Assembly: GCA_013396915.1 (NCBI GenBank)
Contig: VWZL01000203.1
Location: 2,052,130-2,116,129, forward strand
Direction: 5' to 3'
DNA length: 64,000 nt
From: Stercorarius parasiticus
Lineage: Eukaryota; Chordata; Aves; Charadriiformes; Stercorariidae
Below the pieces are notes generated by a model. It worked only from the letters and a program-made list of their open reading frames with translations. It had not been told where the DNA came from and searched no databases. This document shows positions 49,809 to 62,200 of this stretch, piece after piece. The translations under genes and the position numbers were made by a program. How positions within the stretch are numbered: position 1 is the stretch's first letter; each line of letters starts with the position of its first letter.

Positions 49809-51561
49809 GCTTCTTCCTAAGCTAATAAGCTAAGCGGATGATTTCTCCTTTTCCCAGCCCACATTTAACAAGTGATAGATGGGGTCGCATCCTCTCTGGG
49901 ATGGTGTCGCAGGGTGGGAAAAGCGAGGAGCCTGCCCTGCCACCCTCTGCCCATGCCAGGTCTCAGCCTCTCAAGCAGGCGACGTGATCAAGAAGGAGCA
50001 AGATTACAAGTCTGTGGGCGAATGTCTCAGATGCAGGCTGGGGAATGTGAAGAGAGGGCTGCTTGGACTGCAGTTCTGGTGTGTGAGAAGTGACAGCTTG
50101 GCCTTCAAAGCAGATACAGAGCCCGACTGGCAAGACTGTCAGTGCAGTTCAGACAGCTTGCAGGGGTTCACTGTGTCACACTTTGAAAGGAGGCAAAAGC
50201 TGCAGGACTTGTTTGCCTGAATATTTAACACTGCAACTGTGCATGTAATTAAACACACAGTATCTGAGTAACTGAGTAACAGATATCTGAGTAACCCTTG
50301 GCTGAAGCAGTCATGCCTGCACATTTAAACGTGAACAAGTACGGGTCTCTGCAACGGTGGTGCAAGGAGAAGAGAGCTAATTGATTTTAGCAGCACCAGG
50401 AATAGGGTGAAAAGCTATTCCAAATTCCCTTCCGCAGTCTCCAACATTTCCAATTGCCTGTTGTCCAATTCAACAGTTGCTAAACCTATATCTTGGACAA
50501 ACTGGGCTGTTCTAGTCCATTTTTGTGTTGCCGAGGCAAGGTATGTAAGGATAAAACGTCATACCTTTTATTAGATCATATTATTCTTCTTTTCCACTCT
50601 CCCAAAAGGAAAGAGAGTGCTGAATTGTCATTTGCTGCTTTCTTCAGATCTCATACACTTCAGAGCGTTTCTTGCTCAATGAATCCATGGAAAACATCAC
50701 CTTCCTTCCAGCTACAATAGCACTATTGTTACAGCGACAATGCAGCAGCTGGGTGCTGAGGTTGAGATCATGATACCTCACTTCTGGAAGGAGTGGGTGT
50801 TTGTTAACCAGCCTGAGGAGGAACTTGCACATGCAGCAGGTTACACCAGCAGCGGGTCTTGTACCACCGCTGGGCACAAAGGTTGGCAGGCAGCATCAGC
50901 CCGCATTCATGCTTGTGTATGTTATAAAACACCCAGCAGAGTGACCTCAATTTCCCACAAAAAATAGCAATAAAATCTGGTAGAGAGATTTCTGCAGAAT
51001 TGGGAGGGATGATGAGAAGAAAGGCATGTTCTTCTGACCCCTTATGACCTTTACAGCTATAGTGCTGCTGTACGTGTTTTGCCCACTGAAAACTGAGAGG
51101 CTGATCTGCCTTCCACTCATTCATAAAAAAAAACCAAACCCCAAGATTCACCCAAGGACTCTCCTGAGTTTCCATTTCTCTGTTCTTTTCTGGAAACAGC
51201 AAAAATAGAAAGTGCTTCATTTGTTTGTTTGTTGAAACCATTTGCACAACATTATTTTCATGTCTAGAACCGTTGTAGAACATCTTCAAAGCGTCCCAGG
51301 GAAGGCAACAGAAGCTGAGCAGTGCCACACCACACAGAGCAACTGAGATGCACACCGCACATGAGGCTGCAGGGCACAGAGAGAGGCAGCAAAGTTACAG
51401 GAGGAAGCCAGGGAGTGGGAGCAAAGCCTGTTGTGACTGCTGCTCTGATGAGCAGGGGGACAGACATGCTGAAGACCAAAAAAGGCAGGAAAAATCTTCT
51501 AGCAGAGTGGTAAGAGAGAGGCTTCAACTGAGAAGAGGAATGGATGTGATTAGGTTGGAGG
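49809..51561. other. Non-coding stretch with a 183-codon open frame
   Basis: No gene is recognised. The minus strand is open for 183 codons at 50804-51355, the longest frame outside CR1, but its product (rich in C, L, F and W) has no motif I know. A plus frame of 113 codons lies at 49879-50220. ATCTGAGTAAC is repeated near 50265 and 50286. Confidence 0.5.
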
Positions 51562-51566
51562 GAGGT
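51562..51566 (+). repeat. Target-site duplication GAGGT (left)
   Basis: Five bases directly before the LTR, identical to 52151-52155. A 5-bp duplication is what ERVL-type integrases usually leave. Confidence 0.8.
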
Positions 51567-51692
51567 TGTCATGGTTTAACCCCAGCCAGTAACTAGGACA
51601 ACGCAGCAGCTCACTCACTTCCCTGGTTGGGATGGGGAAGAGAATCAAAATAGTAAAAATGAGGAGAAACTCATGAGTTGAGGTAAAGACAG

Positions 51693-51698
51693 TTTAAT
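51693..51698 (-). promoter_or_regulatory. LTR polyadenylation signal ATTAAA
   Basis: ATTAAA on the minus strand, about 180 bases downstream of the TATA box, as expected near the end of the R region of an LTR. Confidence 0.6.
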
Positions 51699-51879
51699 AT
51701 GTAAAGCAAAAGCTGTGCATGCAAGGAAAGCAGACCAGGGAATTCATTCACTGCTTCCCATGGGCAGGCAGGTGTTCAGCCATCTCCAGGAAAGTAGGGC
51801 TCCATGACATATAACAGTTACTTGGGAAGACAAACACCATCACTCCGAATGTCCCCCCCTTCCTTCTTCTTCCCCCAGC

Positions 51880-51887
51880 TTTATATA
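51880..51887 (-). promoter_or_regulatory. LTR TATA box
   Basis: TATATAAA on the minus strand, lying in the middle of the LTR. It fixes the sense strand. Whether it still drives transcription is unknown. Confidence 0.65.
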
Positions 51888-52150
51888 CTGAGCATGATGT
51901 CGCATGGTGTGGAATATCCCTTTGGTCAGTTGGGGTCAGCTGTCCCAGTTGTGTCCCCTCCCAACTTCTTGTGCACCCCCAGCCTGCTCTCTGGCAAGGC
52001 GTTGTGAGGAGCAGAAAAGGCCTTCAGTGCTTAGCAGCAACTAAAAACACCAGTGCACTGTGAACAGTATTTCTCATCCCAAATCCAAAACATGGCACTA
52101 CACCAGCTGCTATCAAGAAAGTTAACTCCATCTCAGCTGAAACCATGGCA

Positions 52151-52155
52151 GAGGT
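52151..52155 (+). repeat. Target-site duplication GAGGT (right)
   Basis: Matches 51562-51566 and directly follows the CA end of the LTR. Confidence 0.8.
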
Positions 52156-55100
52156 GAAGGAGAGATGCAATAGGACTCAGAACGCTGGAGACCTCATGTA
52201 GGTCACTACAGGAGTTTAGTGCAGTAGCTGGAAAAAAGCTCTTTCTCCTTGGGTCTAAATCAAGGCTGAATTTGTACCACAGAGCAAGCAATGCGGCAGG
52301 GGACTGATCAGGCTGGTGTTAATACAGGCTTTCTAGATGTCCTTGCTCTGTTCAGGACCTTTCAACTATCACCAGCCCCGAAAAGAATTTCTTCTAAATA
52401 TGCACTTCCTTGTAAATGCGGGAAATTAACTACAGGAAAGGAGGATCCTAGGCTGATTTCTATCTGTAACAGCTTGTGGAAAAGTATCACAAAGCAGGTT
52501 TGGGGTTTTTTTTTAAACTTGGATTTTCTTTTTATTTTGGCTCTGGGCTAGAGGGAATGTCTTTGTTGCCCTTTATCCAGCAAGCCAAGGCTGGCTTGTC
52601 CATCCACAGAGAGTGGCACTGTTGGCTGCAGCTCCATTCACAGCATCCCAGCTTCAGCCCTGACTCACTGGCTGGCTAGTAGCTACACAAAGGTGTTGAT
52701 CCTCTTTTCCAAAATGTCTCTGCAGGTCAGGCACTCCAAGCAGGCAGTGAGAAGTACATGCCAATAGCAGAAGACAGTGCTTTTCAGGGCTCTGGAGGGA
52801 ACAGGGCACTGATAATATTGTCTGCATGCTTAATCCCTCCAAAATCCCCTGGTTGAAAGACAGCCAAGGCAGGTGTGTGCACTTGGGTGAGGGAAAACTG
52901 CAGAGCACTTAGTGCAAAAATTCTTGACAAAAAAGCAAGGGAAAGAGTAGATCTGGAGTGAGGAAGGGAAAAGACATCTTCAAACAGACTTACGGTGGTT
53001 TTGCATGGTATAATTAGAAGGAAAACCAGCCAGTGGTCCTGTCAGTCTTCCCCATGAGATATTGCACCCAGAAAGAGGGTAGGCTGAGGCCAGCATGTAG
53101 AGATATGGGTACATGTCCAAACGATCTTATTCCTGATCAAAACCGGGGTCCTTCAACAGCTGCTCGGGAGCTGCCTGGAGCGAGGGGCAGCACAGGCTCA
53201 GCCTTGTTGCCCCAGAAAATGCAGCCACATCACTAACCCATTTCAACAGGATTTAACAGGCCTGTCACTCACTCCTGGTCACCCCAGGACTGAGGGACAG
53301 GCAGCTTTCCAGCACTGCCCTCCCTCCCTGCTGGCCTCCCAGGGAGTGTACAGGTGGTGCTTGGGAGGACACCAGGACCAGACTTTTTCCGTGGTGCTTC
53401 ACGGCTGCAACCCACCTAGGGGTGCCTGGGTTGCAACAGAGATGGGGACAGAGAAGCAGTGCTGGGAGATTACATTGTCTGCCCTGGTCTGAAACATCCC
53501 AAAAGCGGAGGCTTTCCTTGCAGTATGCAACAGAAGTCCCCTTGGTGTGTTTTTGCATCTAGGCGATAGCAAAGCTCCTACAAAGTTAAGGAGGTGGGAA
53601 GGAATTCCTGCAGCCTCTGACAGGCTGAAAACCTTCAAAATGTTTCCTTCCTGCTGCTGGAACTGCAGGGAAGGAGGCTGGGTCTGCAGCAGGGAACCAA
53701 AAGGCCAATAATCCAGAGGGAAGTTCCCACCTACGGCACGTGCCTCCAGGGCACTGGAATCATCTCCCACTCTGACATCTATGTCCTTGCTGGTTGCCCA
53801 AATGTCCTTTTGTAGAGGGCTTTTTATGCCAAGGCGAGAGTGGTGAGTGGCTGCATAGACAGAAGAAGGACAAGGAAATGATGTTGATCCTTAGTCTGGG
53901 AGTTCACCACCATGACACTGTCCTGCTCTGCGGCCATAGGAAAATACACCGCATTCTCTAAAGAAAAAGCCTTGTTAGCAGCTCTGCTGGGGAGGAGGTG
54001 GCTGGGTGGTCCAGATCACAAAACTTTAGCTGGAGACAGCAGTGCTGTGCACCACAAAAACCAGACCTGTAAATTCTCTACACCTCAGTGTCCCCATGCA
54101 TAAACAGGAATAGCAGCATCTCCCACAGTGGAAGAGTGCTCAGACATCACTTGATGAGGAAGATTACTTATTACGACTATATCAACAATCATTAAAAAGA
54201 ACAGGGGATGAAAGAGCTCTTCAAATTCAACACGTTATAGACTGAAACAGAGTAATTTTATTTGTTTTCCGAGAGCTAAGCAACACCACAGAGAAGTTAA
54301 AGCAGTGGAAAACTATTTGACCATTTATAGGACTGTTCATTCATGTAGTTTGCAGGGATAGTCCCCAGAGAGCCTTGTCACGTCGCCTTGGATTATGAAG
54401 AATATGAGCTTAGCTCCGCAGGATCAACAAGCAGGGCAAGAAATGGAAGTCTCAATCAGGCTTGCAGAAGGAGGGGAAAAAAATTCTGCTCTCTGTTACA
54501 TGCTGCTCCTTGAGTGGAGGCACAGGAGCAGGAAGAAATAATAGGACAGGGGAGGAAAGCAGGACAGTGAACAGCAAAAAGAAATTCAAATCCCTGGAAG
54601 AGATTCTCCTCTGGTGGATCTGGACTGCAGTGCCAGCCAGCAGGAAGCGAATGCTCACTGCTGGCATAATGACAGCTTAAGAATATAAGTAGCTTGGTGG
54701 AAAATATTCTTTCTGTAATGCTAATGAAAAGGACTGTATGTGTACAGACGGCCAGAATATTTTTGGTTAAGCATTTTTATTGAAGTGCAGTGTTTTGCAA
54801 AAGGTGAAACATTTCATGGAAACATTAGCTATAACTAAGGGTCTCTTTCATCAGGAAGATCTCTGAGGGGCAGGTTGGACCCTCCCATCAGACCAGGAAA
54901 TAGATTCTAGCAGAAAGAAATAAAAATAAAAATACCTCTGTAAGCTTTTCCAAACTGAAAAGAAACATTCCTAAACAATTCTGTTATGGTGGAAAAAGTA
55001 TTCACACAGCTTCATTTTCTCTCAAAAATAATTAACTTTATTTTTGAGGCATTGAAGGTGACCTCAGAACAGCATTTTCCATCTCCAGCTGCCTTTACAT

Positions 55101-56227
55101 ACAGGCCCATATGTATTTTGAACCCAGTGCTTCATAATCCTATGACAGGCCATAGAGCATCAGCAAAGCTCCAGCTCTCAGTAACTGCAATGCCGGTGGG
55201 GATAACTGAGTTGTAGTAAATTACGGGAATAAGAACCACACATATGAAAGAGTAACAATTCCCAAAGACAGAAAACATACAGGACACATAAGAAACTGAA
55301 ATTTGGGGCTGAACTTGAGGAAAACCTGTGTTCACAGTTGCCAACTGTTTACAGCGTTAACAATGAAGCCCAGCCACCAGGTCTCAGAAAGCCTACTGCA
55401 GGGAGGTCTCGAGGCAGTGCTTGCTGTCTCTCTTCGCCTCCTGGCCCTTGCACAGGCTTTCCCGCAATTCCTCAGCCCCATCTTCTGAGACAGTTGCACA
55501 TCCCCCTTCATCCTGACTGTTTCTCCTTTTCCGTGACTGTTTGCTATGGACTCCTTTTTGCTCTGTATCCCTTCATTTCCCCTGAGTTTAACACAAAGAT
55601 TTGGAACAACACTGAGCAACCACTGCAGCAAATAGACAGGATGAGATTCATCACAGGGAAAGTATAATACTAGAGATGTGTTATACTCTCATTTATTTCC
55701 CATAACAAGACTGAAAAAAACATTGTTTTTCTTAGGAAGTCTGGACAATTCACCGCATTGCAGGTTTTATTTCAGGGTGAGCATTTAAGGTTACTTTGGA
55801 GTGGAAAACACTTTTTTCCTTATTTTATCATGAAATACTCTTAATTATCGCAAGGATCAAACAATCATGAAGGCTGTATGAGCATGTTGTGTGTAGAGAT
55901 CACATGCATAAAGACCTAGAGGTTTCCTTGCTGGTAACTACTCCTAAAACTCTCCTTTTAATGGCTGGACCCTGAGTCCAACAGGTATGAATAAAATGAG
56001 TCCAACTTTTGCCAGTATTGCATTTTGTTTAAGAGATGGGATTTGCATCTTCTTCTGTCATCCAGTCCTATGCAATTCCTGCAACATACGAGCACTGCAG
56101 GGTTGAAAGGTTGCAGTCATGGCAATGCCTCTGTCAGACTGATCTTTACTTGGAAATCACCTCCCTTACACATGAAAAAGAGGTTTAAACCATGGTAAAT
56201 AAGTGCTGCTAGAGGACTGGGACCTAG
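52156..56227. other. Unique non-coding stretch
   Basis: No gene is recognised. A faint MIR-like core (ACACCTCAGTGTCCCCATGC, then ATAAACAGGAATAGCAGC) lies near 54082-54120 on the plus strand. Frames up to 123 codons (minus, 53399-53770) are unremarkable. Confidence 0.5.
54060..54165 (+). mobile_element. Faint MIR-like SINE remnant
   Basis: Only the short core resembling CTGTGCCTCAGTTTCCCCATC-TGTAAA-ATGGGGATAATAGC is recognisable, with several changes. The limits are guessed. Confidence 0.3.
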
Positions 56228-56283
56228 ATCATAGAATCATAGAATGTGTTGGGTAGGAAGGGACCTTTAAAGGTCATCTAGTC
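56228..56283 (-). mobile_element. CR1 LINE, extreme 3'-end fragment
   Basis: Two ATCATAGA octamers, then ATGTGTTGGGTAGGAAGGGA and CCTTTAAAGGTCATCTAGTC, the reverse complement of a CR1 terminus. It closely matches the copy at 33.5 kb. Only 56 bp remain. Confidence 0.9.
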
Positions 56284-59200
56284 TTCTAGCATCTAGATGC
56301 TCTGAAGGACTGTCAAAGCCCACTTAGTAATGCCAGCAGCACAATTCTAGCCAAGATAAGTATATGAGGAGGAGAAAAGAAACTGCTCAGTAATTGAAGT
56401 CAAGTCGCATACTGACTATATTGTCATGGGTTTTGCTCACAGATTTTCTTGTAATGTATTTTTCTTCAAAAGGTGTCAATAACCTCTTGCTTGCTACTCG
56501 GCCGAGGCTGCCATCATTACATGCTCAAGTATCTTAAGTACCCAAATATCTCTCTGGAATAAAGGATGGCGGTAACTTCAAACACTCATGTTTGAAAATA
56601 CAGTCACTGGTATTTGCCGAAATACCACTCACAGAGATGCAGTTTCCAGCAGAAAGATATTAATGGGCCATATAAAGAGGGAATGCCACCCCGAAAACCT
56701 AGAGGGGCATCCCTGGCACGAGGAGGTTGCCCTAGGCTTCAGACACAGCTTCACCACAAAGTGTGCCCATGGGAGAAGTCCTCAGGAAATGCCCAGCACC
56801 AGTAGTCCCCACTGCGCTGCAGGGCTTGTTGCTCGACTGGCTCTTCTGCGCTCTCTCTCTGCAGAGCAGAAGTCACAGGCTGATAAACCGCAGCCTGCTC
56901 AAAGCCACTGTGCTATTCCTATCTCAACTATTTAGTTTAATTTTTTTGTTTTTAATCCTCTTAACTATGTTCACTAATTCAGCTTTTAGTCATAAGCCTA
57001 TTTGTGTAGACACATTTTTTTCATCAGCATTCCCCCCACTAATCTATCCAAGTTCTCTAAAATACCTTCTTATTCTACTTAAATAACTCTCTTCGTTCCT
57101 AATGACTTCTATCTCATCTGCTTTGGTTCTGTAACATTATTATTATTAGCTCCAAGACTCTCTTGCCAGTTCCTTTCTAATAGCATTTCTGCTGTGAGCA
57201 CCCCTGTAGGCTGAGCCCTTCAGCTTGAGAGAGGCTGTTGAAGACACTTATACATGGGATACAAATTGCTTTCAGCCCAGGCAGCCCATTAAAAATATTA
57301 TTGTTATTTGTGTGTACGGTAGCAGGGCCAATGCTGAGGACAGACAACACCTAGAAGAGCACTGACCGCCACACCAAGATGGGCAGGTGCAAGAGAGCAC
57401 CTGGGGGTGCCTGAGGAAGCAGGGAGGCAACAGGCTCAGCCTGATGAGCAGCTTTGTCCCCTCACCCATAGCTAGTTTTGCTCAAAAATCAAGGCAGAGA
57501 AATGTTAAAGGAAAGTTTGGTGGGCTATAGCAGTAGGCCCCATCTAGGGAGCGCCTCCCGTGCATGGTCAGCCCCTGTACATGATGGCAGCTCTGGGCAG
57601 TGCCACCACACGGGTGAGAAAGAAGCAATGCTCATTCACAGAAAGGAGTGAAAGAGTGGAGGTACTTCCGTGGCAATGCAATGAATGAGTGATGAGGGCA
57701 GCATCACCGGCACAGCAGAGGTGGGAGAACATAAAAGGTGATGGACAGAGGAGGGAGGATCATGGAAAGTGACCTAAAAAGACTCATAGTTCTCTTTACT
57801 CTGTGGGGGAGAATATTTGTATATATCCTCAGTAAAGCCAGACAGAAATAGAGCACATTCCTGGAGACATCTTTTGAAGGAAAGAATCGAAATTCATTTT
57901 TAGAAAACAGTCTCCAGGACATTTTCTGTTCCTCAAATAGTACTTTTCATTTAGAGTGAAATGTGTAATTTTACTCACATCATAAGAAAAGTAATTTGCT
58001 TCAACACCTCTACTATTATTTTCTTTTGCACTGTTTTATCAAACCAATAATGAAAGGAAAAATGAAAATGAAGGAGGGGACATAATTAGCCACAAGCCCC
58101 CAAACAGTACACCTCGTTAGATCGCAAGGCTCCCCATCTCACTGACAGGGAAACTCTATCTGCATTCGCTGCAAAAGCCTCAAGACCCCATGAAAGTCTG
58201 AGCCAAGACTTTAGCCTCCAGAGGCCACCATGCCCCCCTTGCCATCTGTGGAAGGAGGCTAACCTGCTGCCACAGAGGTGTGCCCTCCAGCAGCAGACCC
58301 CTGTGTGCCATGACCGTGCCACGTTCGTGCCCTAAGCATCAAAGCTGTAACCACAGAAATGTCAGAGATTGCCCCCAAATCACCATCCATAACGCTCAGC
58401 ATAAGGAAGCTGTCTGAAAACCACCCCTGGATCCCAGCCCCATGGCCCAGGTCACCGCCTAATACCGAGTAACCCCTCTGTGGTGCAGCGGCAGGACATG
58501 ATGCGCAGTGGTGGTACCTGAAAACTGTGGGAGCTGCAAACCCCCAGCAGCACATCTGGCAGCTGCTTAGGAGACAGGCTGCCTGGAGGATGCTGGCACA
58601 GCAGCTTCTGTTTCAGAAACGCTGCAGGGGTTCTGCTGCTGGAAAATGTCAGGGATATCAAAAGGTAATTGTGCAGAATTTTCCTGAGGAGACTGTCAAC
58701 GCTGGGACTTTGTATCCCAGACAGGATTTTATTTTTTTAAGTAAAATTAATTTGACCAGTTGGCTTTGCTAATTATTGCAAAATTCTGCTTAGCCTCTTC
58801 TGCTGACAGAGGCCAGAATATTTCCCAGGAAAATAAACATACTGACATGGGAAAGGGTACAGGTGAAAAAGTAAATAAGCGTGTTACTACCAGAGTCTAT
58901 ACCGAAGCATCACTCCAGTGCATCATTACAGACCGGGGTCCGCTGCTGGCACAGAGGTATTTCAAATGAGACAAAAATTCGAGTTTTCTTAACTATCTAT
59001 TATCACTAGAGGTCCCTTGGCACTTTTCCATGAAAAAGGATATTAGCTACACCAGCTCCCCACACAGGGAGTTGCACTCTGACAATCTTCATTCCCCAGC
59101 CAGTTCACTGGATAATCTGTTCTTTGCTTGGACAATTGAGCAGCATTTGCTACTCAATTGCTACTCAATTATTCAATTTGCAATTATATCTGATTTGGGT

Positions 59201-62200
59201 TAATTGTGTAGCACCTGCAGGACAGGATGCTAGGAAGGACACTGTATACACAACTTGCAGTTACTATTCATAGCCAAAGAGATGCCTGGTGGGATTTCTG
59301 TCTGGGTAGGTATACATTTTCTAGGGGGAGCTTCAGGGAATGAAAGAAACTGCTGAAATGGGAGATATTTATTATTCTCTGAACGCGCTTTGTGTGTATT
59401 TGTATAGCTAACAAGATCAGAGCCTGTTTTGTTTGCTGAATTGATCCTTCATATTCTCCCAGTACAATTTAGGCTACCATTTGTTTCACTTATGCACCAC
59501 AAGCTCTCATAAATATTAGTGCAAACAAACTCTAAACCTCCAGACCAATTTGTTATGATATCTACTTTCAAACAGAAATCACATCCAAGAGCAAGAAAAC
59601 CATAAGGCTTCTCTTTTAATTCGAGTAGAAGCAAACACAGTTAAGTCTTAAGCCCTGGTGCTGAATCCCCATCGTCCCTGGACTGAATGTGGTGATGTGC
59701 ACCCCTATAAGAGGACAAGAAGAGCTACTGGTGAAGTCCCATCTCCTTTCCAAGGCCTGATTGCTAATGCTGCTTGGTACAACACTGTTAAACTACAAGA
59801 CCAGAGAGATCCCTTGTGGTTCCAACCACTATCTTTTCCCATCCCTGGAGCCCAAGAGAGCCCCCAAAATAGTACGCTTCTTTCCCAAAGGAGCATAGAG
59901 CAGTGAGGTGGGAATCCCATCTCACTTTCTCTCCCAAAGGACCGCGTTATTAAATTCTGGCTGTACAATGCCATTGCTCCAGGCTGGTTTCCAACCGGCC
60001 TTTAGTTTTATTGTCAGCTTGCTGGTTGTTGTGGAATTGATTGAATCTGTCAAGGTTTTCTTGAGATGGGAGGGCAGGACTTACTGGACAAGTACAGGTC
60101 AATTTTCACATGCTTATCCCCTCTTACAGGAGAAATGCTGGTTGCTTGTGGGTGTATTTTGAAATGGAATTGCAGAGGGACGGCACCCCCAGTGCATCCT
60201 GGAGTAGGTAGTTGCAGTGCTTGTCAGACATGTCAGGGCCCCTGTATACATGCAAGTCAGTCTTCACATGGGCAGTACGCCTGATATACCTCGAGCCCAT
60301 AGGTATCCTAAGTATGGAACACCTTTTTTTGTGTGCTTCAATCTACAGTCCAAGGTTTTAATAAAGTTTATCAAAAAATTAAGTTTATACTGCAACTGCC
60401 CACACCAGCTACTCACAGGTAGGTGCTGTCATGCAATAGAATTAACATGAAAACAGGCTCTGCAAACCCCAGAAGCTTGAGACTTAGAATTCTCTATCCT
60501 GAGAGGGTATTAGACCACCCTCTGCATAGATGGCTTTGATACACACGTAGTGACTGACCACCACTCTCTCTCTGTGGCTGCTTAAAACTTCCACCGGATT
60601 TTGTAGGCAGCATCAGCCTACAAAAGTGAGATGGCCAGCCAGGTCCCCAGGGAGGCACATCTCTCTCTCTGGTAACAAGACCCCCAGCCCTTGTAAAGAT
60701 TGGTTTTGTGGTTTCTCTTCGTTTCTCCACTTCTCAGGCAGTGTTTAATGGAAACTACAACAAAAAAATGATCTGCTTCGTTGCTTTTCAATTAGATAAA
60801 AACTTCCATTAGTGATGCAATTAAGGCGCCGTTTTCAAGACTGTTGTTTAACAGCCTCCTTGACATTTCACAGAGCTCATTTGTTTTGCTTTGTTTTTTC
60901 CTTTTCACAAAAACAGATGCAAAAAAATGATTCATTTGCAGAAACGCAGACAAAGCAGAAAGACTCAAAAGAGTGGGAGCAGGGTGAGATGGGTACGCTA
61001 CAAGACTAAAGAAGGAAGAAAGAGAGAGTGAAAAATAAATGCTTATGCTATACTGTAGAGTTGATCCTAGCCAGGAGGAATAGGGCAAAGCAGAGGAAAA
61101 GACCAAAGTTCCTCCGTGATCCTACCGAGTTGTTTGTTGCTGGCAAAGAGCACTTGTGCAGAACAGGCAAAATAAATAAAAGAATAGGTCAGGATGCTCG
61201 GGATTTTCACTGTATTTTCTTTGCATTTCTTAATTAGAATGAAAAGTTTAAACAACTTTAAAATGTGTCAAAATATTTCATATTTTCCTTTAAATATTAA
61301 AAAACCTCAACAACCACAATCTAAATTAGAGATAGCCTTTTAGAAAAAACGAAGCATTTGTCTTCACAGCTGAATAAACATCTTTAACCATGAAATACCA
61401 AATTTTATGAAGAACTTTTGCAAACTAAATTGAATCAGAGGCTTGAAAAATGACGTCTCAGAAGACACTTACAAATCACTTTCCACTGAGCTGCAGAGGT
61501 GGAACTGGAGGGCAGGACCTATCTGAGCAGCAGTGCCAAAGAGGAGAAGGGAGAAACAAGCACATTTGTCTGTAGCATACAGCGCTTGTGGCAACACGGC
61601 TTACAAAGCATGCCCCTTTCTTTTCAGGTCTACCCAGACGTTTTATGTGTTTATGCTGTCCTTGCCCTCCCTGTCTTTCTGATTGTCATCCTCTTCTGTT
61701 TTTCTTCTTCATGCAGATGTTTGAAAAGTCTTTATTGTTGTCATTCAGAAAGAATCACTTTGCATAAACTCTAGCTGACAGCCGATACTTGCATCCCTCT
61801 GGGGAAAAAAAAGAGCCAGGGTTCAGCACCTGCTGCCTTTGAGCTTCTCTGGCATTATAGCAGCAAACACAAAAATACTATTATGAAAACATTTTTAGAG
61901 TCTGAGACCAGGGTTGCCAGAGCAGTTAGTGCATTCAATACACAGCCAGACAGACATGGACATGTTAAAAGGACGACCAAATCTCATACACTTTCTGACT
62001 CATTATCCAGGGGCTACTAGGAAACATTTATTTCTGTGTGAGAAAAAGCATTCCCCTCTTGGTTTTGTCACTCATTCCCTGCTGCTTCTATGCCCAAGGT
62101 TCCTTCCCCCAGAATGCTAATATTTTCTGCCTTCAAAATCCTTCCTAAAAATATGCACGTTTTTGCAAATCCTAAACGGACTCAGACCCATCTCCAATAT

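Larger units (their letters stand above)
51567..52150 (-). mobile_element. Solo LTR of an avian endogenous retrovirus
   Basis: This is a 584-bp long terminal repeat, sense on the minus strand. Plus-strand ends are TGTCATGG and CCATGGCA, giving the usual TG...CA termini. Internal landmarks are GTTTAACCCCAGCC near the left end, AGACAGTTTAATATGTAAAG (which includes the ATTAAA signal on the minus strand), TCAGCCATCTCCAGGAAAG and AGCTTTATATACTGAGCATG (which includes the TATA box on the minus strand). The signals fall in U3-R-U5 order only on the minus strand. No gag, pol or env sequence is attached and the flanks carry the same 5-bp GAGGT, so the internal part was lost by LTR-LTR recombination. 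I remember this LTR as common in Neoaves; the ERVL assignment is inferred from the 5-bp duplication. It is diverged and not a provirus. Confidence 0.95.

Noticed and set aside
61499..61774. 91-codon frame with a transmembrane-like segment after TTTCTTTTCAG.
   Set aside because: Pyrimidine-rich DNA automatically encodes L, F, V and S. No other exon evidence supports it.
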